From DVED01 sp963838375 (GTDB taxonomy: Bacteria > Cyanobacteriota > Cyanobacteriia > Cyanobacteriales > Geitlerinemataceae), in the NCBI GenBank assembly GCA_963838375.1, contig CAWIQY010000015.1, positions 248,001-312,000 on the forward strand: DNA of 64,000 nucleotides. Direction: 5' to 3'. Of the stretch, positions 1 through 9,131 are shown in pieces. Numbering within the stretch: the stretch's first letter is position 1; every line of letters begins with the position of its first letter. Position numbers and translations under genes: made by a program. The notes under the pieces are model-generated. The model saw only the letters and a list, made by a program, of their open reading frames with translations. It ran no database searches and was not told the origin of the DNA.

Positions 1-1295
1 CCAGTAATTCGGGTAAAGGCTTCATTGACATAGATAATGCGCGGACCCGATTCGTCCGTGGCTTGGGCTTCCGTAATCATCACGGCATCGTTGGTGTTCA
101 CCACGACAGATTGCAGAAGGCGCAACTGTTCGGCTTGTTGCTTTTGTTCGGTAATATCGGCAATGACGGCGACAATGCCGCCGATTTGTTCGTCACTATC
201 GGGTAAAGGTGCAGCGGAGACAATGATGTCAATGGGAGTGCCATCTTTTTTCTGTTGGCGCAGTTCTAACTGGGAATAAGTCGTTCCTTGCAAAATACGG
301 GTTTGTAGAGGGGGATCGTTAGACTTTCGATCGTCTAGATCGATGGGATTAGGACGATCGATGACTTCGGCTTCTGTCCAGCCAAACATCTGTTCTGCCG
401 CCGGATTCCAGATTTTTACCCTTCCTTGTCGATCGAGCATGATAATCGCCCGAGGAGACGCCATCACCAGCGCTTGGAGAGTATTATTGGTGTGGCGCAG
501 AGCGACTTCAGTGCGTTGACGTTCGGCAATTTCTGCTCGCAAAGAGGCATTGGCGGTTGCCAGTTCTGCTGTGCGTTGTTGCACCCGATGTTCTAGTTGA
601 GCATTGAGTTGTTGGAGTTGGTTGTAGAGTTCGGACTGTTGAATCGCGATCGCCACTTGTGTTGCCAGTTGCTTCATCAACTCGACTTCCCAAGATTCCC
701 ACTGACGGGGACGACTGCACTGATGAGCGATTAATAATCCCCAGAGATAAATCCCGGATGAATTGTTTTCTTGGGTGTCTTCTCTTTCACTCTGACGATT
801 GTCCTGAATAATGGGCACGACTAATTTCGATCGCACCCCAAACTGTTTTAAAAATTCAACCAAACACGGTGCGACATCATCTCGATCGAGATCGGTAACG
901 GTACGAGTTCTTCCGAGCAAATAGGCTTGATGGGACTCGGTGGGAAAGACTTCTGGTGGAAATGTTTGTCCTAAAACCCGAGGATAAGGCGGTAACACGG
1001 TTTCGTAAATGGCGCTACCCGTACCATTGTCCCACAAACGATAGAGGAGAACGCGATCGGCTTGTAGAAACTGCTGAACGTCTTCAACCGTAGTGGATAA
1101 AACCGCATCTAAATTCAAAGATTCCCGAATATGTCCAGCAATCTGAGTCACCAACCGTTCTCGATCGGTTTGCTGTCGCAGCACTATTTCAGCTTGTTGC
1201 CGCCGGATGACTTCTCGTTGAAAACACCCATAAATTGCGACTAGGAATAAACTTCCTAAACCGATACCGATGAAGACTAAAAGGGTCGAACTCAC
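1..1295 (-). CDS. GAF-PAS-PAS signalling protein, C-terminus outside the window
   Basis: The minus-strand reading frame runs off the left edge. In order it holds an N-terminal membrane helix (STLLVFIGIGLGSLFLVAIY), a short coiled stretch, a phytochrome-type GAF domain (DADRVLLYR-like core, read here as LQADRVLLYRLWDNGTGS), a glutamine-rich coiled coil, one PAS domain (IIMLDRQGRVKIWNPAAEQM) followed by a PAC segment, and the start of a second PAS domain (IIYVNEAFTRITG). This is the usual build of cyanobacterial sensor kinases or cyclic-di-GMP enzymes. The output domain is not in the window, so the class is unknown. The start is uncertain: GTG at 1295 or TTG at 1319, with a stop just upstream of both. 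Confidence 0.8.
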   Translation of the reverse strand, partial: MSSTLLVFIGIGLGSLFLVAIYGCFQREVIRRQQAEIVLRQQTDRERLVTQIAGHIRESLNLDAVLSTTVEDVQQFLQADRVLLYRLWDNGTGSAIYETVLPPYPRVLGQTFPPEVFPTESHQAYLLGRTRTVTDLDRDDVAPCLVEFLKQFGVRSKLVVPIIQDNRQSEREDTQENNSSGIYLWGLLIAHQCSRPRQWESWEVELMKQLATQVAIAIQQSELYNQLQQLNAQLEHRVQQRTAELATANASLRAEIAERQRTEVALRHTNNTLQALVMASPRAIIMLDRQGRVKIWNPAAEQMFGWTEAEVIDRPNPIDLDDRKSNDPPLQTRILQGTTYSQLELRQQKKDGTPIDIIVSAAPLPDSDEQIGGIVAVIADITEQKQQAEQLRLLQSVVVNTNDAVMITEAQATDESGPRIIYVNEAFTRIT

Positions 1296-1455
1296 TATAG
1301 GGATCGATTCTAGAAACAAAGTGGGTCACATTGTATTCATCGTATTCATCATAACGAGGACGGACACAGAGGGAATCAGCCATCTAGTTTTTTATCGTCA
1401 ACCTCCTTTCCTCAGTACGATCTGGAAATTTGTCCCGTTCGGCTTCGATCGCATT

Positions 1456-1779
1456 TCAAATGTTTGGATCGAATCTCGTCTGAAAACTCCCGTATTTAAT
1501 CCAATATTGCTTAAGATTATGGTGTGGAGTATGCAAACTGGCTTTGGCTTGATACAGAACGACTTGGCGACGATCGCCCATCCACATTTTGCCGATCGAA
1601 TCTACGGAAATGACGGTTCCGCCTAACGCTGAAATACAATCGGTGAATCGTTCAACTGCTGAATAATCTAGCGTTTCAAAGACAAAAAAGTTTCCCGAAC
1701 AAATGACATGGCGGCTGCGAATCCAACATTGCAGCTTTTTTTCCGCTGTGGGTGGCAGCATGACAACAGAGGCGTTCAT
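1456..1779 (-). CDS. cpeR: CpeR-like activator of phycoerythrin genes
   Basis: A 107-residue protein with the core LPPTAEKKLQCWIRSRH, CSGNFFVFETLDYSAVERF and WMGDRRQVVLYQAKASLHTP. From memory, the length and these blocks match CpeR, the small protein needed for expression of phycoerythrin genes, which in Fremyella is the last gene of the cpeCDESTR operon. It lies 134 bp downstream of a rod linker on the same strand, which fits that gene order. The assignment rests on recalled similarity plus context, not on a search. An internal ATG at 1761 gives the family-like start MLPPTAEKK. Neither start has a clear ribosome-binding site. Confidence 0.65.
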   Translation of the reverse strand: MNASVVMLPPTAEKKLQCWIRSRHVICSGNFFVFETLDYSAVERFTDCISALGGTVISVDSIGKMWMGDRRQVVLYQAKASLHTPHHNLKQYWIKYGSFQTRFDPNI

Positions 1780-1863
1780 GAAATATATCCATAAAGAAAC
1801 GATCGAACTCGAATTGAGTCAAAAAAAGGGATCGAAATACTCAAAATGCTTGAAAAAATATCG

Positions 1864-1891
1864 ACTTACCCTACCGCCCGGTAGGGTAAGT
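1864..1891 (-). terminator. Perfect hairpin between rod linker and cpeR
   Basis: The arms ACTTACCCTACCG and CGGTAGGGTAAGT pair over 13 bp around a CC loop. On the minus strand the stem is followed by ATATTTTTT, like a Rho-independent terminator. It lies 23 bp after the linker stop and before cpeR. It could act as a partial terminator or processing site that lowers cpeR relative to the linker. Confidence 0.7.
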
Positions 1892-1913
1892 CATGGGGAA
1901 AAGTTACGAGAAT

Positions 1914-2681
1914 TTAGACAACTTCGGTAATGCTGACAATTTTCCCAGAAGTGCGATGAATTCGCTGAATTTGGGGACTCATATTATCGCCAGAAACCAG
2001 ATAAGTTGTGGTGCTAAACCGACGCGGACTGTCAAACTTGGAACCTTTGACCAAAATTTTGAACATCTTCTTGTTCGCTTCGCCAGAACCGCCGAGATTG
2101 ACACTGGCAGGTGAAATCTTATTGCTACTATTGGTGGCAACACTATAAACCAGTTGAGAAGATTTCACAGCGCTGCTAATTTGGGGAAAACCACGATCGA
2201 GGGCAAACATTCGATTGTATGTCACCTGGCTTTGCCCGACTTCGGTACTCGCACCGCGATTGTAGGGAACTACATTCTCGCCAAAGACAGATTGGTATTC
2301 GCTACTATCTATGTAGGAGTCAATTTCTGCATCGTAGCCTTCTTCGATACAGCGCACGATATGCTCGGAGACTTCGGCTTGGGACTGCGGAGGACGACCC
2401 AAGAAGTGCATGAAGTTTAACTCGACAAAACGGTAAGGAGCACACTTCTCAAAATACCGAGAACGATAAAACTCAGACTTACCTACTGCCCGGACAAATT
2501 CTCGCACGGACATACTTCGATCGCACAATTGTGACTCTGCGGAGACTAAGCGTTCGCTGTCCATTACGTGTGGATTTCCTAACACTTGTTTGTAAACAGC
2601 CCGAATCACACACTGTACCTCTTCGGCAGAACCGCTCGGCCAAAGTTCTAACAGATTAGAATCGATCGTCATGGTACTCAT
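1914..2681 (-). CDS. Phycobilisome rod linker polypeptide (phycoerythrin/phycocyanin-associated)
   Basis: A 255-residue linker. Residues about 10-150 form the PBS-linker domain (VIRAVYKQVLGN, REFVRAVGKSEFYRSRYF, RFVELNFMHFLGRPP, YIDSSEYQSVFGENVVPY). Residues about 206-255 form a CpcD-like domain (FKILVKGSKF to IQRIHRTSGKIVSI). Such proteins sit inside phycobiliprotein discs and tune energy transfer along rods. The nearby cpeR-like gene favours a phycoerythrin linker (CpeC/CpeD/CpeE type), but a phycocyanin or phycoerythrocyanin linker cannot be excluded. The start at 2681 follows GAAGGAGA at good spacing. Confidence 0.88.
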   Translation of the reverse strand: MSTMTIDSNLLELWPSGSAEEVQCVIRAVYKQVLGNPHVMDSERLVSAESQLCDRSMSVREFVRAVGKSEFYRSRYFEKCAPYRFVELNFMHFLGRPPQSQAEVSEHIVRCIEEGYDAEIDSYIDSSEYQSVFGENVVPYNRGASTEVGQSQVTYNRMFALDRGFPQISSAVKSSQLVYSVATNSSNKISPASVNLGGSGEANKKMFKILVKGSKFDSPRRFSTTTYLVSGDNMSPQIQRIHRTSGKIVSITEVV

Positions 2682-3381
2682 TCAAATTCTCCTTCAATAA
2701 TATTTTTATGTTTTTGATACAGGGGTAATGATGAGACCTCTCTTTTTTGACCAACTTTTTACCGATCGGCTAGCTTTCGATCTCCGAAATTAAATGACTT
2801 CTACGATCTGGCTCAGAAAGATTAATTCTGTTTTGTCATGTTGGTTGTATTTCATACCACTTTGATGCGGTACAATTCACCATTTCGATGGAGTGAATGC
2901 TAAAAGACGAATCTAACTCCTGTAAATCTCGAAAAACAGTAGGCAGGTTAGAGTTCGATGGTTTTATAACCCATCATTTGGGTGTTAGGGAACCTACTCT
3001 TAGAGGACTGTACAAACAAGATCTCAACCCACCCTACAGACTCAGTTTGTAGGTCAATCAGGAACTAGCCCTATCTAAGTTCTCTAGTATTTCAGGATCT
3101 CATACGATCGGTAAGGAAACCGATCGGGAAATGGTAAAGAAATCGGAAAGAAATTATAATTTTAACAAATCTTACAGTTTTGTAATATTTCTTAAAAACA
3201 AGATCCCTCATCGATGTGGTATCGAAGTTGCCGATTTAATTCTGTATGGAATTTGGGGTACAAATTCTCGTAAAATTATCATGGGTGAGCCCTGCTCACT
3301 GCTCTTAACAATTCAGCGGATTTAGGTAGCCGACTCACTTAAAAATAATGCGGTGTTTTACCCTTCCCAAACCTCTGTGCT
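2682..3381. other. Intergenic region between divergent linker and response-regulator genes
   Basis: A 700-bp gap that should hold the linker promoter (minus) and the promoter of the regulator at 3382 (plus). I see a small hairpin, CGATCGGT-aaggaa-ACCGATCG, at 3105-3126. A 64-codon open frame at 3131-3325 has no ribosome-binding site or recognisable product. I see no RNA gene. Confidence 0.5.
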
Positions 3382-4068
3382 ATGAGGATTCTGCTCGTTG
3401 AAGATGATGTACGTCTTGCTGAAACCTTAGCGGAAGCCCTAACAGACCAGCGCTATGTGGTCGATATTGTGACCGATGGAGAAGCGGGCTGGCAGCAAGC
3501 CAAAATGCTCGATTACGATCTGTTGTTGCTCGATGTCATGCTACCGGAATTAGATGGTATCAGTCTTTGTCATCGATTGCGATCGCACGGTTACAGCTTA
3601 CCGATTCTCATGCTTACAGCCTGTGACACCATTCACGATGAAGTGACAGGACTGGATGTGGGAGCAGATGACTATGTTGTCAAACCCGTCGATTTGCAAA
3701 AGTTATTTGCTCGCATTCGAGCCTTATTGCGCCGCAAAAGTGTAACGGCATCTCCACTTTTAGAATGGGGAGACTTGCGCCTCAACCCCAGCACCTATGA
3801 AGTTAGCTATGGACGAAATTTTATCCATTTAACGCCGAAAGAATACGGACTCTTGGAACTGCTATTGCGCAATGGTCGTCGGGTTTTGAGTCGTAGCGTG
3901 ATGATCGAGCACGTGTGGTCGTTAGAGTCGCCGCCGGAAGAACATACGGTGAAAGTTCATATCCGGAGTTTGCGCCAGAAGCTGAAAGCGGCTGGTGCTT
4001 CTGAGGATCTCATCGAGACTGTTCATAGTATAGGTTATCGTTTGAATAAAGTAATAAGTGACAAGTAA
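3382..4068 (+). CDS. OmpR/PhoB-family response regulator (orphan)
   Basis: A 228-residue two-domain regulator. The receiver has E8/D9, the phospho-acceptor Asp51 (LLLLDVMLPELDG), Thr79 and Lys101 (DDYVVKP). The C-terminal half is a winged-helix DNA-binding domain (LTPKEYGLLELLLRNGRRVLSR, HTVKVHIRSLRQKLK, ETVHSIGYRL). No histidine kinase is next to it, so its partner must be elsewhere. It resembles the cyanobacterial RppA/NblR-like group, but I cannot name it. A strong hairpin at 4131-4163 follows it. Confidence 0.9.
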   Translation: MRILLVEDDVRLAETLAEALTDQRYVVDIVTDGEAGWQQAKMLDYDLLLLDVMLPELDGISLCHRLRSHGYSLPILMLTACDTIHDEVTGLDVGADDYVVKPVDLQKLFARIRALLRRKSVTASPLLEWGDLRLNPSTYEVSYGRNFIHLTPKEYGLLELLLRNGRRVLSRSVMIEHVWSLESPPEEHTVKVHIRSLRQKLKAAGASEDLIETVHSIGYRLNKVISDK

Positions 4069-4130
4069 ATTCCGCCGTTGAATTCATCGCATTTGGCAGA
4101 TTCGATCGAAATGAATCGGTTAATTTTATC

Positions 4131-4163
4131 AAATCCCCGGTTTCTTCGAGAAACCGGGGATTT
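4131..4163. terminator. Bidirectional hairpin terminator between convergent genes
   Basis: AAATCCCCGGTTTC and GAAACCGGGGATTT pair over 14 bp around TTCGA. It lies between the response regulator (plus) and agrE (minus), which converge here. I recall this stem as a common dispersed hairpin in filamentous cyanobacteria. Confidence 0.7.
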
Positions 4164-4201
4164 GTCACGTACAAATGGCAGAGATCGAACCCATGACGAT
4201 G

Positions 4202-6310
4202 TTACGCAACAATCGTCGGATAAGGACCCGTCAACCGCTTTAATTGCTCGATCAATAGACTGAGAAACAAGCCGACATCCGTGACAACACCCGTCGATTC
4301 CACAGAACCCCGATCGCTCAATTTCGTCACCACCGCCGGATTGATATCCACACAGACCATCTTCACGCCAGCAGGAGTCATATTCCCCACACCGATCGAA
4401 TGCAGCATGGAAGATAGCATCAGAATCATTTCTGCGCCTTCCAACAATCGGGCATACTCAGTTTGCGCTTTGAGCATATCCATTTGCGTATCCGGCAAAG
4501 GACCGTCATCGCGAATGGAACCCGCCAACGAGAAAGGAATATTATGCTTGACACATTCGTACATCACCCCGCTTGTAATGGCGCCGGCTTCCACCGCCTT
4601 GGCAATACTGCCATAACGACGGACGGTATTGATGGTTTTCAGGTGGTGGCGGTGTCCCCCGCGCACGGCAATACCCCGTTTCATATCCACACCCAGGGAC
4701 GTTCCCAAGATAGATTGTTCCATGTCGTGAACGGCAATCGCATTTCCGCCCAGCAGCGCTTGTACGTAGCCTTCTCGAATCAGATGGGAGAGATGTTCGC
4801 CACCGCCGGTGTGAATCACCACGGGACCCGCTGTCACCACCACTTTGCCACCACGATCGCGAATTCGTCGCAATTCCCACGCCACTTGTTCTACCACCAA
4901 CTCCACGCGGCGTTCGCTGGAAACCCCTGCCGACATGAAGCTAAACTCTTGGGAAGATTTGCGATCGCGATCGTCTTTGCGAATGGTGCGAATCCCACCA
5001 ACACCGGTTACCACGCGCTCGCCAACTTCGAGATCCCGCAGCAATTTGCACTGCGCCACCAGTCCGTCAGCCGTCCCAGAAACTGCGATCGCACCGTCCA
5101 TGCGCTGTTTCCCGACTCGCACCCATTGTCCCTCAATCCGCACTTCTGTGGGATAAATCGTGGTGACATAAAAGTCATCCGGCGACACCCCTGCTTGGAT
5201 GACGGGTTCGAGCCCGGCATCTCGTTCCTCTTCCTGTTGGGCAACGGCCCCCATGTCGATCAACTGCGAGATAATCTCTTCGAGCATCAACTCGGATGTC
5301 GCAGAAACTTTCACTTCCGCAGACGAGAGACTGTGGCGCTGTTCGCCTAAATTAAAATTGAGAACTTGGAAACTGCCCCCATTTTCGACGATCGTATCTA
5401 AGGCTCGGTTAATCAAGCCCGAATCGAGTAAATGCCCTTCCAGGTGAACGATACGACTGCGAACGATCGCATTGGCATGAACGTCCATCGCAATGGGTTC
5501 AGTGACGCGCAGGGTCAAGCATTTTGCCGCACCTCCGGCTTTGAGGAATTCCGTCAGCGGCGTTTCTACCACTTCAAATCCCAAGTCTGCCAGCCGTTGT
5601 TTGAGCTCATCGCTGACTTTGTTCATCACCACCACAGTGTTGATGTTGACGGCGTTGCAGGCAAAGTTCACCGCATCGGGTTCGGAAATGGCGATGCGCT
5701 TCTCGGCGGGCACTCGCTGTTCGATCAGTTGGTTGGAGTAGAAGTCGAAGGCGGGAGGATAGTAGAGGAGGTAGCCGCCTGCCAGGGGACAAAAACAGGT
5801 GTCGAGGTGGTAGAAACGGGGATCGACTAGTTGCAGCGACAACACCTCGATATCCAGCCATTTGGCGATGTAGGGGTGAGAATCGAGTTCGGAACGGAAG
5901 CCGTATCCCGCCCACAGCCAGCGCCCTTCGCGATCGAGCAGGGCATCTCCAGCACCTTCAAAAGGCAGATCTTTCGGCAGTTCGTGGACGGTGAAACCGT
6001 TGTCTTCAAACCACTTTTTGAAATGGGGTTCTTCGCCTTGGCGTTCGGGATGGTAGAAGCGACTGAGGACAGCCGTTTGACCCAAGACTAACCCGGCATT
6101 GGCTGTAAACACCATATCGGGAACCCCTTTTTGGGGAGCCACCAGATCGACGATCGCCCGATCTTTGAGATGATGGTAAAGTCCTTGCCATTGTTCGACG
6201 GCACGATCTTGGGATGACTTGTGAATATTGCCCTCCATCCACGGATTAATCACGTAGTCCACATCGTAATGATCGGGAGAACACATCAGGAAACGAATCG
6301 GATCTGCCAT
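4202..6310 (-). CDS. agrE: Arginine dihydrolase / ornithine cyclodeaminase (ArgZ/AgrE type)
   Basis: A 702-residue two-domain enzyme. The N-terminal arginine dihydrolase domain converts arginine to ornithine, ammonia and CO2. Its active-site residues are at the expected places: Asn22, Asn71 (FTANAG), His168 (RFYHLD) and Cys264 (GGAAKCLTL). The C-terminal half is a LOR/SDH-like domain with a nucleotide-binding look (VVVTAGPVVIHTGGGEHL, ALLGGNAIAVHDMEQ). In Anabaena AgrE this half turns ornithine into proline. The length matches full-length cyanobacterial homologues. The pathway feeds the ornithine-ammonia cycle and cyanophycin nitrogen recycling. No partner genes are adjacent. Confidence 0.92.
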   Translation of the reverse strand: MADPIRFLMCSPDHYDVDYVINPWMEGNIHKSSQDRAVEQWQGLYHHLKDRAIVDLVAPQKGVPDMVFTANAGLVLGQTAVLSRFYHPERQGEEPHFKKWFEDNGFTVHELPKDLPFEGAGDALLDREGRWLWAGYGFRSELDSHPYIAKWLDIEVLSLQLVDPRFYHLDTCFCPLAGGYLLYYPPAFDFYSNQLIEQRVPAEKRIAISEPDAVNFACNAVNINTVVVMNKVSDELKQRLADLGFEVVETPLTEFLKAGGAAKCLTLRVTEPIAMDVHANAIVRSRIVHLEGHLLDSGLINRALDTIVENGGSFQVLNFNLGEQRHSLSSAEVKVSATSELMLEEIISQLIDMGAVAQQEEERDAGLEPVIQAGVSPDDFYVTTIYPTEVRIEGQWVRVGKQRMDGAIAVSGTADGLVAQCKLLRDLEVGERVVTGVGGIRTIRKDDRDRKSSQEFSFMSAGVSSERRVELVVEQVAWELRRIRDRGGKVVVTAGPVVIHTGGGEHLSHLIREGYVQALLGGNAIAVHDMEQSILGTSLGVDMKRGIAVRGGHRHHLKTINTVRRYGSIAKAVEAGAITSGVMYECVKHNIPFSLAGSIRDDGPLPDTQMDMLKAQTEYARLLEGAEMILMLSSMLHSIGVGNMTPAGVKMVCVDINPAVVTKLSDRGSVESTGVVTDVGLFLSLLIEQLKRLTGPYPTIVA

Positions 6311-6556
6311 AATGGAAATTAAACCTTGAAACTCTGGAATCGATACATTACATTAGGTTGCCAGCGACTAAAATTCTACCCCTAAGCGCGATCTAGGAGT
6401 GCCTTCACAACACAGTCATCAGGCGCAGTGGCACAAAAGCCAACATTCCATTTTAGAATGAGATGGTCGGTCAGCCTAGGTCAAATGTCAGGAAACGATC
6501 GGGTTTGGACGTTGGGAATGCCCAGTGTCCAGTGAAAGTTCTCCCTTCTGCCTTAA

Positions 6557-6590
6557 AATTACCAATTACCAATTACCAATTACCCAATTC
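6557..6590 (+). repeat. Short heptamer tandem repeat (ATTACCA)
   Basis: About four copies of ATTACCA sit directly before the DUF1818 start codon, ending in TACCCAATTC. The same heptamer family recurs at 45290-45370. It is like the short tandem repeats common in filamentous cyanobacteria and is probably non-coding leader. Confidence 0.75.
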
Positions 6591-6591
6591 A

Positions 6592-6969
6592 ATGAATCGG
6601 ATTGTTCAAAGTGGCAGCGGTTGGCGATTGGGTTGGAATCCTGATGCCGATGGCTTTTCGGGACTTGTGGGATCTGATGATTGGGCATTTGAACTGACCG
6701 CAGAAGAATTGAAGGATTTTTGTCGCTTGTTCGGGCAACTGGCTGACACCATGAATGCCATGAAAGGCGAATTAATGGACGAAGAACGTATTGCTTGCGA
6801 AGCCGAAAGCGATTTGCTGTGGTTAGAAGTCGAAGGCTATCCCCATTTTTATAGTTTGCGATTGATTCTCAATTCGGGTCGTTGTTGCGAGGGAGAATGG
6901 TCGTCTTCTGCTGTCCCTCAATTGCTACAAGCCGCACAGATGTTAGCAGACGTGTTAATGGCTCAGTAA
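6592..6969 (+). CDS. DUF1818 family protein
   Basis: A 125-residue soluble protein starting MNRIVQSGSGWRLGWNPDAD. The blocks DDWAFELTAEELKDFCRLF, IACEAESDLLWLEVEGYPH and YSLRLILNSGRCCEGEW are those of the cyanobacterial/plastid DUF1818 family, which has no assigned reaction. I chose ATG 6592 because the longer frame back to 6463 runs through the heptamer repeat and has no family-like residues. It stands alone, about 280 bp from divergent agrE. Confidence 0.85.
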   Translation: MNRIVQSGSGWRLGWNPDADGFSGLVGSDDWAFELTAEELKDFCRLFGQLADTMNAMKGELMDEERIACEAESDLLWLEVEGYPHFYSLRLILNSGRCCEGEWSSSAVPQLLQAAQMLADVLMAQ

Positions 6970-7087
6970 GGGTTCAGATTCGATTTCAGATACAATCCTC
7001 TTTCATTTGTGTATAAAATTATCCATTGAGGGTCAAGTCTTGAAAACGGGTAATATAGCATTATGTAAATACATTAGGACAATTTTG

Positions 7088-7156
7088 TAGGGGCGAAGCA
7101 TTTGCTCGACTATCTTGTTCGAGCAAATGAAAAATTTTGTGCAAATACGCGAGCCC
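7088..7156. repeat. Dispersed palindromic repeat, copy A (GGGGCGAAGCATTTGC family)
   Basis: GTAGGGGCGAAGCATTTGC opens the unit. A partly inverted GCAAATACGCGAGCCC closes it, with an inner hairpin TTTGCTCGA / TCGAGCAAA. Related copies are at 41870-41936 and, inverted, at 57755-57816. It lies just past the 3' end of the SQR gene. This looks like a REP/MITE-type non-coding element. Confidence 0.6.
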
Positions 7157-7213
7157 AGTCCCCATGTAAAACACTCTAATGCGTAGTGCTTAGTGGTGTT
7201 TTTTTGTAGACGA

Positions 7214-8525
7214 TTAACACGATCGTGAGGAATCCGAAACCAACTCATGGGAAATAGATTCGACTAAGGATAAACCAAAAACCCTCAACCCCCAACGCTC
7301 AAACCAGGGTACAGACATCCCCAATCGCATCTTAGTTAAGAAAAATTTCTCAAAAGCAATTTTGATCCAACTTACCCACCGCCCTTTTTTAGCGACAGAA
7401 ATCCGCCGTTTTCCAACGATGGAGTTAGGTAACACCGGAGCCGCAATAAAAATGATACCTGTATCGCCAAAATCTGCCATACAAATTGCTTCCAAAGTTG
7501 GGGTCACAGGTGCGGCTCGAATCACTCCTAATTCCCTAGCAATGTTATGCGCCACAGCCATTCCCATCGCCTCTGTCATCTGCCCGGTTTTCGGTATCCC
7601 AATCGGCAGAGGTGTCTTTTCCGGTGGCGTTAATTGCACCACCACACCTAAGCTATAAATTGAGGGAAAGTCTGGATGTTGGTAAGTGGGTAAAATCGGG
7701 ACAAACCCTTTTTCATCTGTTAATCTCTTGGCCGAATCGCAAAAAGGCTGCACCTCGGAACGGAGGAAGTACCATTGAGTATTGAAAAGGCAAACTATGA
7801 CCCCCGGCTAAGATGATTTTGTGGGGATGAATCTCAGTAATTTCCGCATTTTCAATTAATTCAATATTCCGCTGCCGTAGCACTTGAGTCACCAACTCAG
7901 CAGAGTTTGCCATCCCCCCAATGCCTAAATGACCGGCATAGGGTTCCGGTGTCACTAAACTAATCGGAACTCGGTGACGCAATCCCCGTTTCCGCAAGAC
8001 ATAATCCGCCAGCAGAGCAAACTCATACAGACGAACCAAAACAACTGGCTCCGGGTACAGCTCCCACAACGACGGGAACCCGGATTTTCCAAAAACTCGA
8101 GCCAAGCTGACCGTGCCAATACCGCATGATGGGGATTACAGACCGATTGGGTATAGCCGTTCTCTGGACCTTAATCCCGGTACGGCATCTAATGCTAAAG
8201 AGGCTCCGGTGGCAATGACGGCGTAGTCATACTCTATGGTCTTTTCGCCGACAATCAGGGTTTGTGCATCGGCATCGAGGGTGGTGACTTTTCCTTCCAC
8301 CCAATCAATACCCCGTCCCCAAAGCAGATTTTCTATCTCCAGTTGAATCTTGTTCAGTGGGGTTAAATCAAACGCAACCCACGGGAGCGAGGGAATAAAC
8401 GTGAATTTGGGGTTGTCGGAAATTAGCGTGATGCGATGGGATTTCGGTAGTCGATGCCGCAATTCATAAGCGGTTGGTAATCCTCCTAAGCCTGCTCCCA
8501 GCACGACAATGTGAACCATATTCAT
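7214..8525 (-). pseudogene. sqr: Sulfide:quinone oxidoreductase-like flavoprotein, frame broken
   Basis: The region encodes a full-length SQR-like protein of about 435 residues split by one-base insertions. Joined frames give the FAD motif VVLGAGLGGLPTAYEL, then GPENGYTQSVCNPHHA, GASCFGSSYEFALLADYVL, GGMANSAELV, LPTYQHPDFPSIYSLGV, GIPKTGQMTEAMG and EAICMADFGDTGIIFIA. Three candidate redox cysteines (SVCNP, ASCFG, AICMA) are kept, as in enzymes that oxidise sulfide and reduce quinone at the thylakoid membrane. Breaks lie near 8180 (extra A), 8055 (extra T), 8032 (extra T) and 7755 (extra T). The first three restore the frame together. All could be sequencing errors, in which case the gene is functional. 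Confidence 0.75.
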
Positions 8526-8825
8526 TACTCCAATCGATGGAAACTGGCGCAGGCTCGGTCAAAAAGTGCCACCCGACAACCCCGGTCTCTTACCCAAATT
8601 TTTGGCTTGGCTTGTTCTCATTATCTCACTACTTAACCAAATGGAAAACTGATTGACTAGTTTTCTCAGGTGATTCATTAAGCGCAACAACGCATCCGAC
8701 TGGATTGACACGCTGAAAATGATCCGTTACGACGGATTTCTCGATTCAATTCCTCACCCTAGGGGATCTCAGCCGAGAGCCACTACCACCTCACTACAAC
8801 TCGTCGTGTACCCAACTCGGCATAC

Positions 8826-9024
8826 TTAGGACTTATGTAGTGACGCTACTGATGGCGGATCCGGTGCGTTACGCTTCGCTAACACACCCTACATATATAG
8901 CAACCGCGCCTGGCGGTTAGGACAATATCGCAAGCTGAAACCTTTACCCATCAATCTTTCCCCCTTCTGCCCTCTGCCTTCTGCCCTCTGCCTTTTGCTA
9001 TAGATGCGCGTGCATAAGTCCTAA
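8826..9024. mobile_element. MITE-like element with 12-bp inverted ends (TTAGGACTTATG)
   Basis: Perfect inverted ends TTAGGACTTATG (8826-8837) and CATAAGTCCTAA (9013-9024) enclose about 175 bp. The interior has GGTGCGTTACG-CTTCG-CTAACACACC, itself a hairpin, and a CCCTCTGCCTT direct repeat. It has no coding capacity. Related elements are at 14282-14352 (partial), 29973-30139 and 41671-41828. It lies between the divergent SQR and Rieske genes. Confidence 0.65.
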
Positions 9025-9067
9025 TACTGGGTTTGGAGTCCCGATGGCATCGATTGACTAATTTACT

Positions 9068-9090
9068 ATTTGGTTATATAATAAAAACTG
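9068..9090. promoter_or_regulatory. Candidate AT-rich operator/promoter before the Rieske gene
   Basis: GGTTATATAATA (9072-9083) resembles AGTTATATTAT (inverse strand) before the persulfide dioxygenase and the TATAGTTAGTATACT site before the ArsR gene. It could be an ArsR-family operator or simply a -10 region (TATAAT-like). This is pattern comparison only. Confidence 0.35.
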
Positions 9091-9131
9091 TGAACGAGAT
9101 TCACAAAACCGAAAAACAGAGGTATCAAGTC

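Noticed and set aside
4170..4206. tRNA-like GGTTCGATC segment on the minus strand after agrE
   Set aside because: The bases flanking the T-loop-like sequence do not pair into a T-stem, and no anticodon or acceptor arm is present.
5200..5225. GGGTTCGAGCCCGG resembling a tRNA T-arm
   Set aside because: It lies inside the intact agrE reading frame and lacks the other tRNA arms.
4463..5350. 295-codon open frame opposite agrE
   Set aside because: It is a mirror of the agrE coding strand, whose catalytic residues are all in place.
7033..7248. 71-codon minus-strand frame past the SQR gene
   Set aside because: It overlaps the dispersed palindromic repeat and has no recognisable product.
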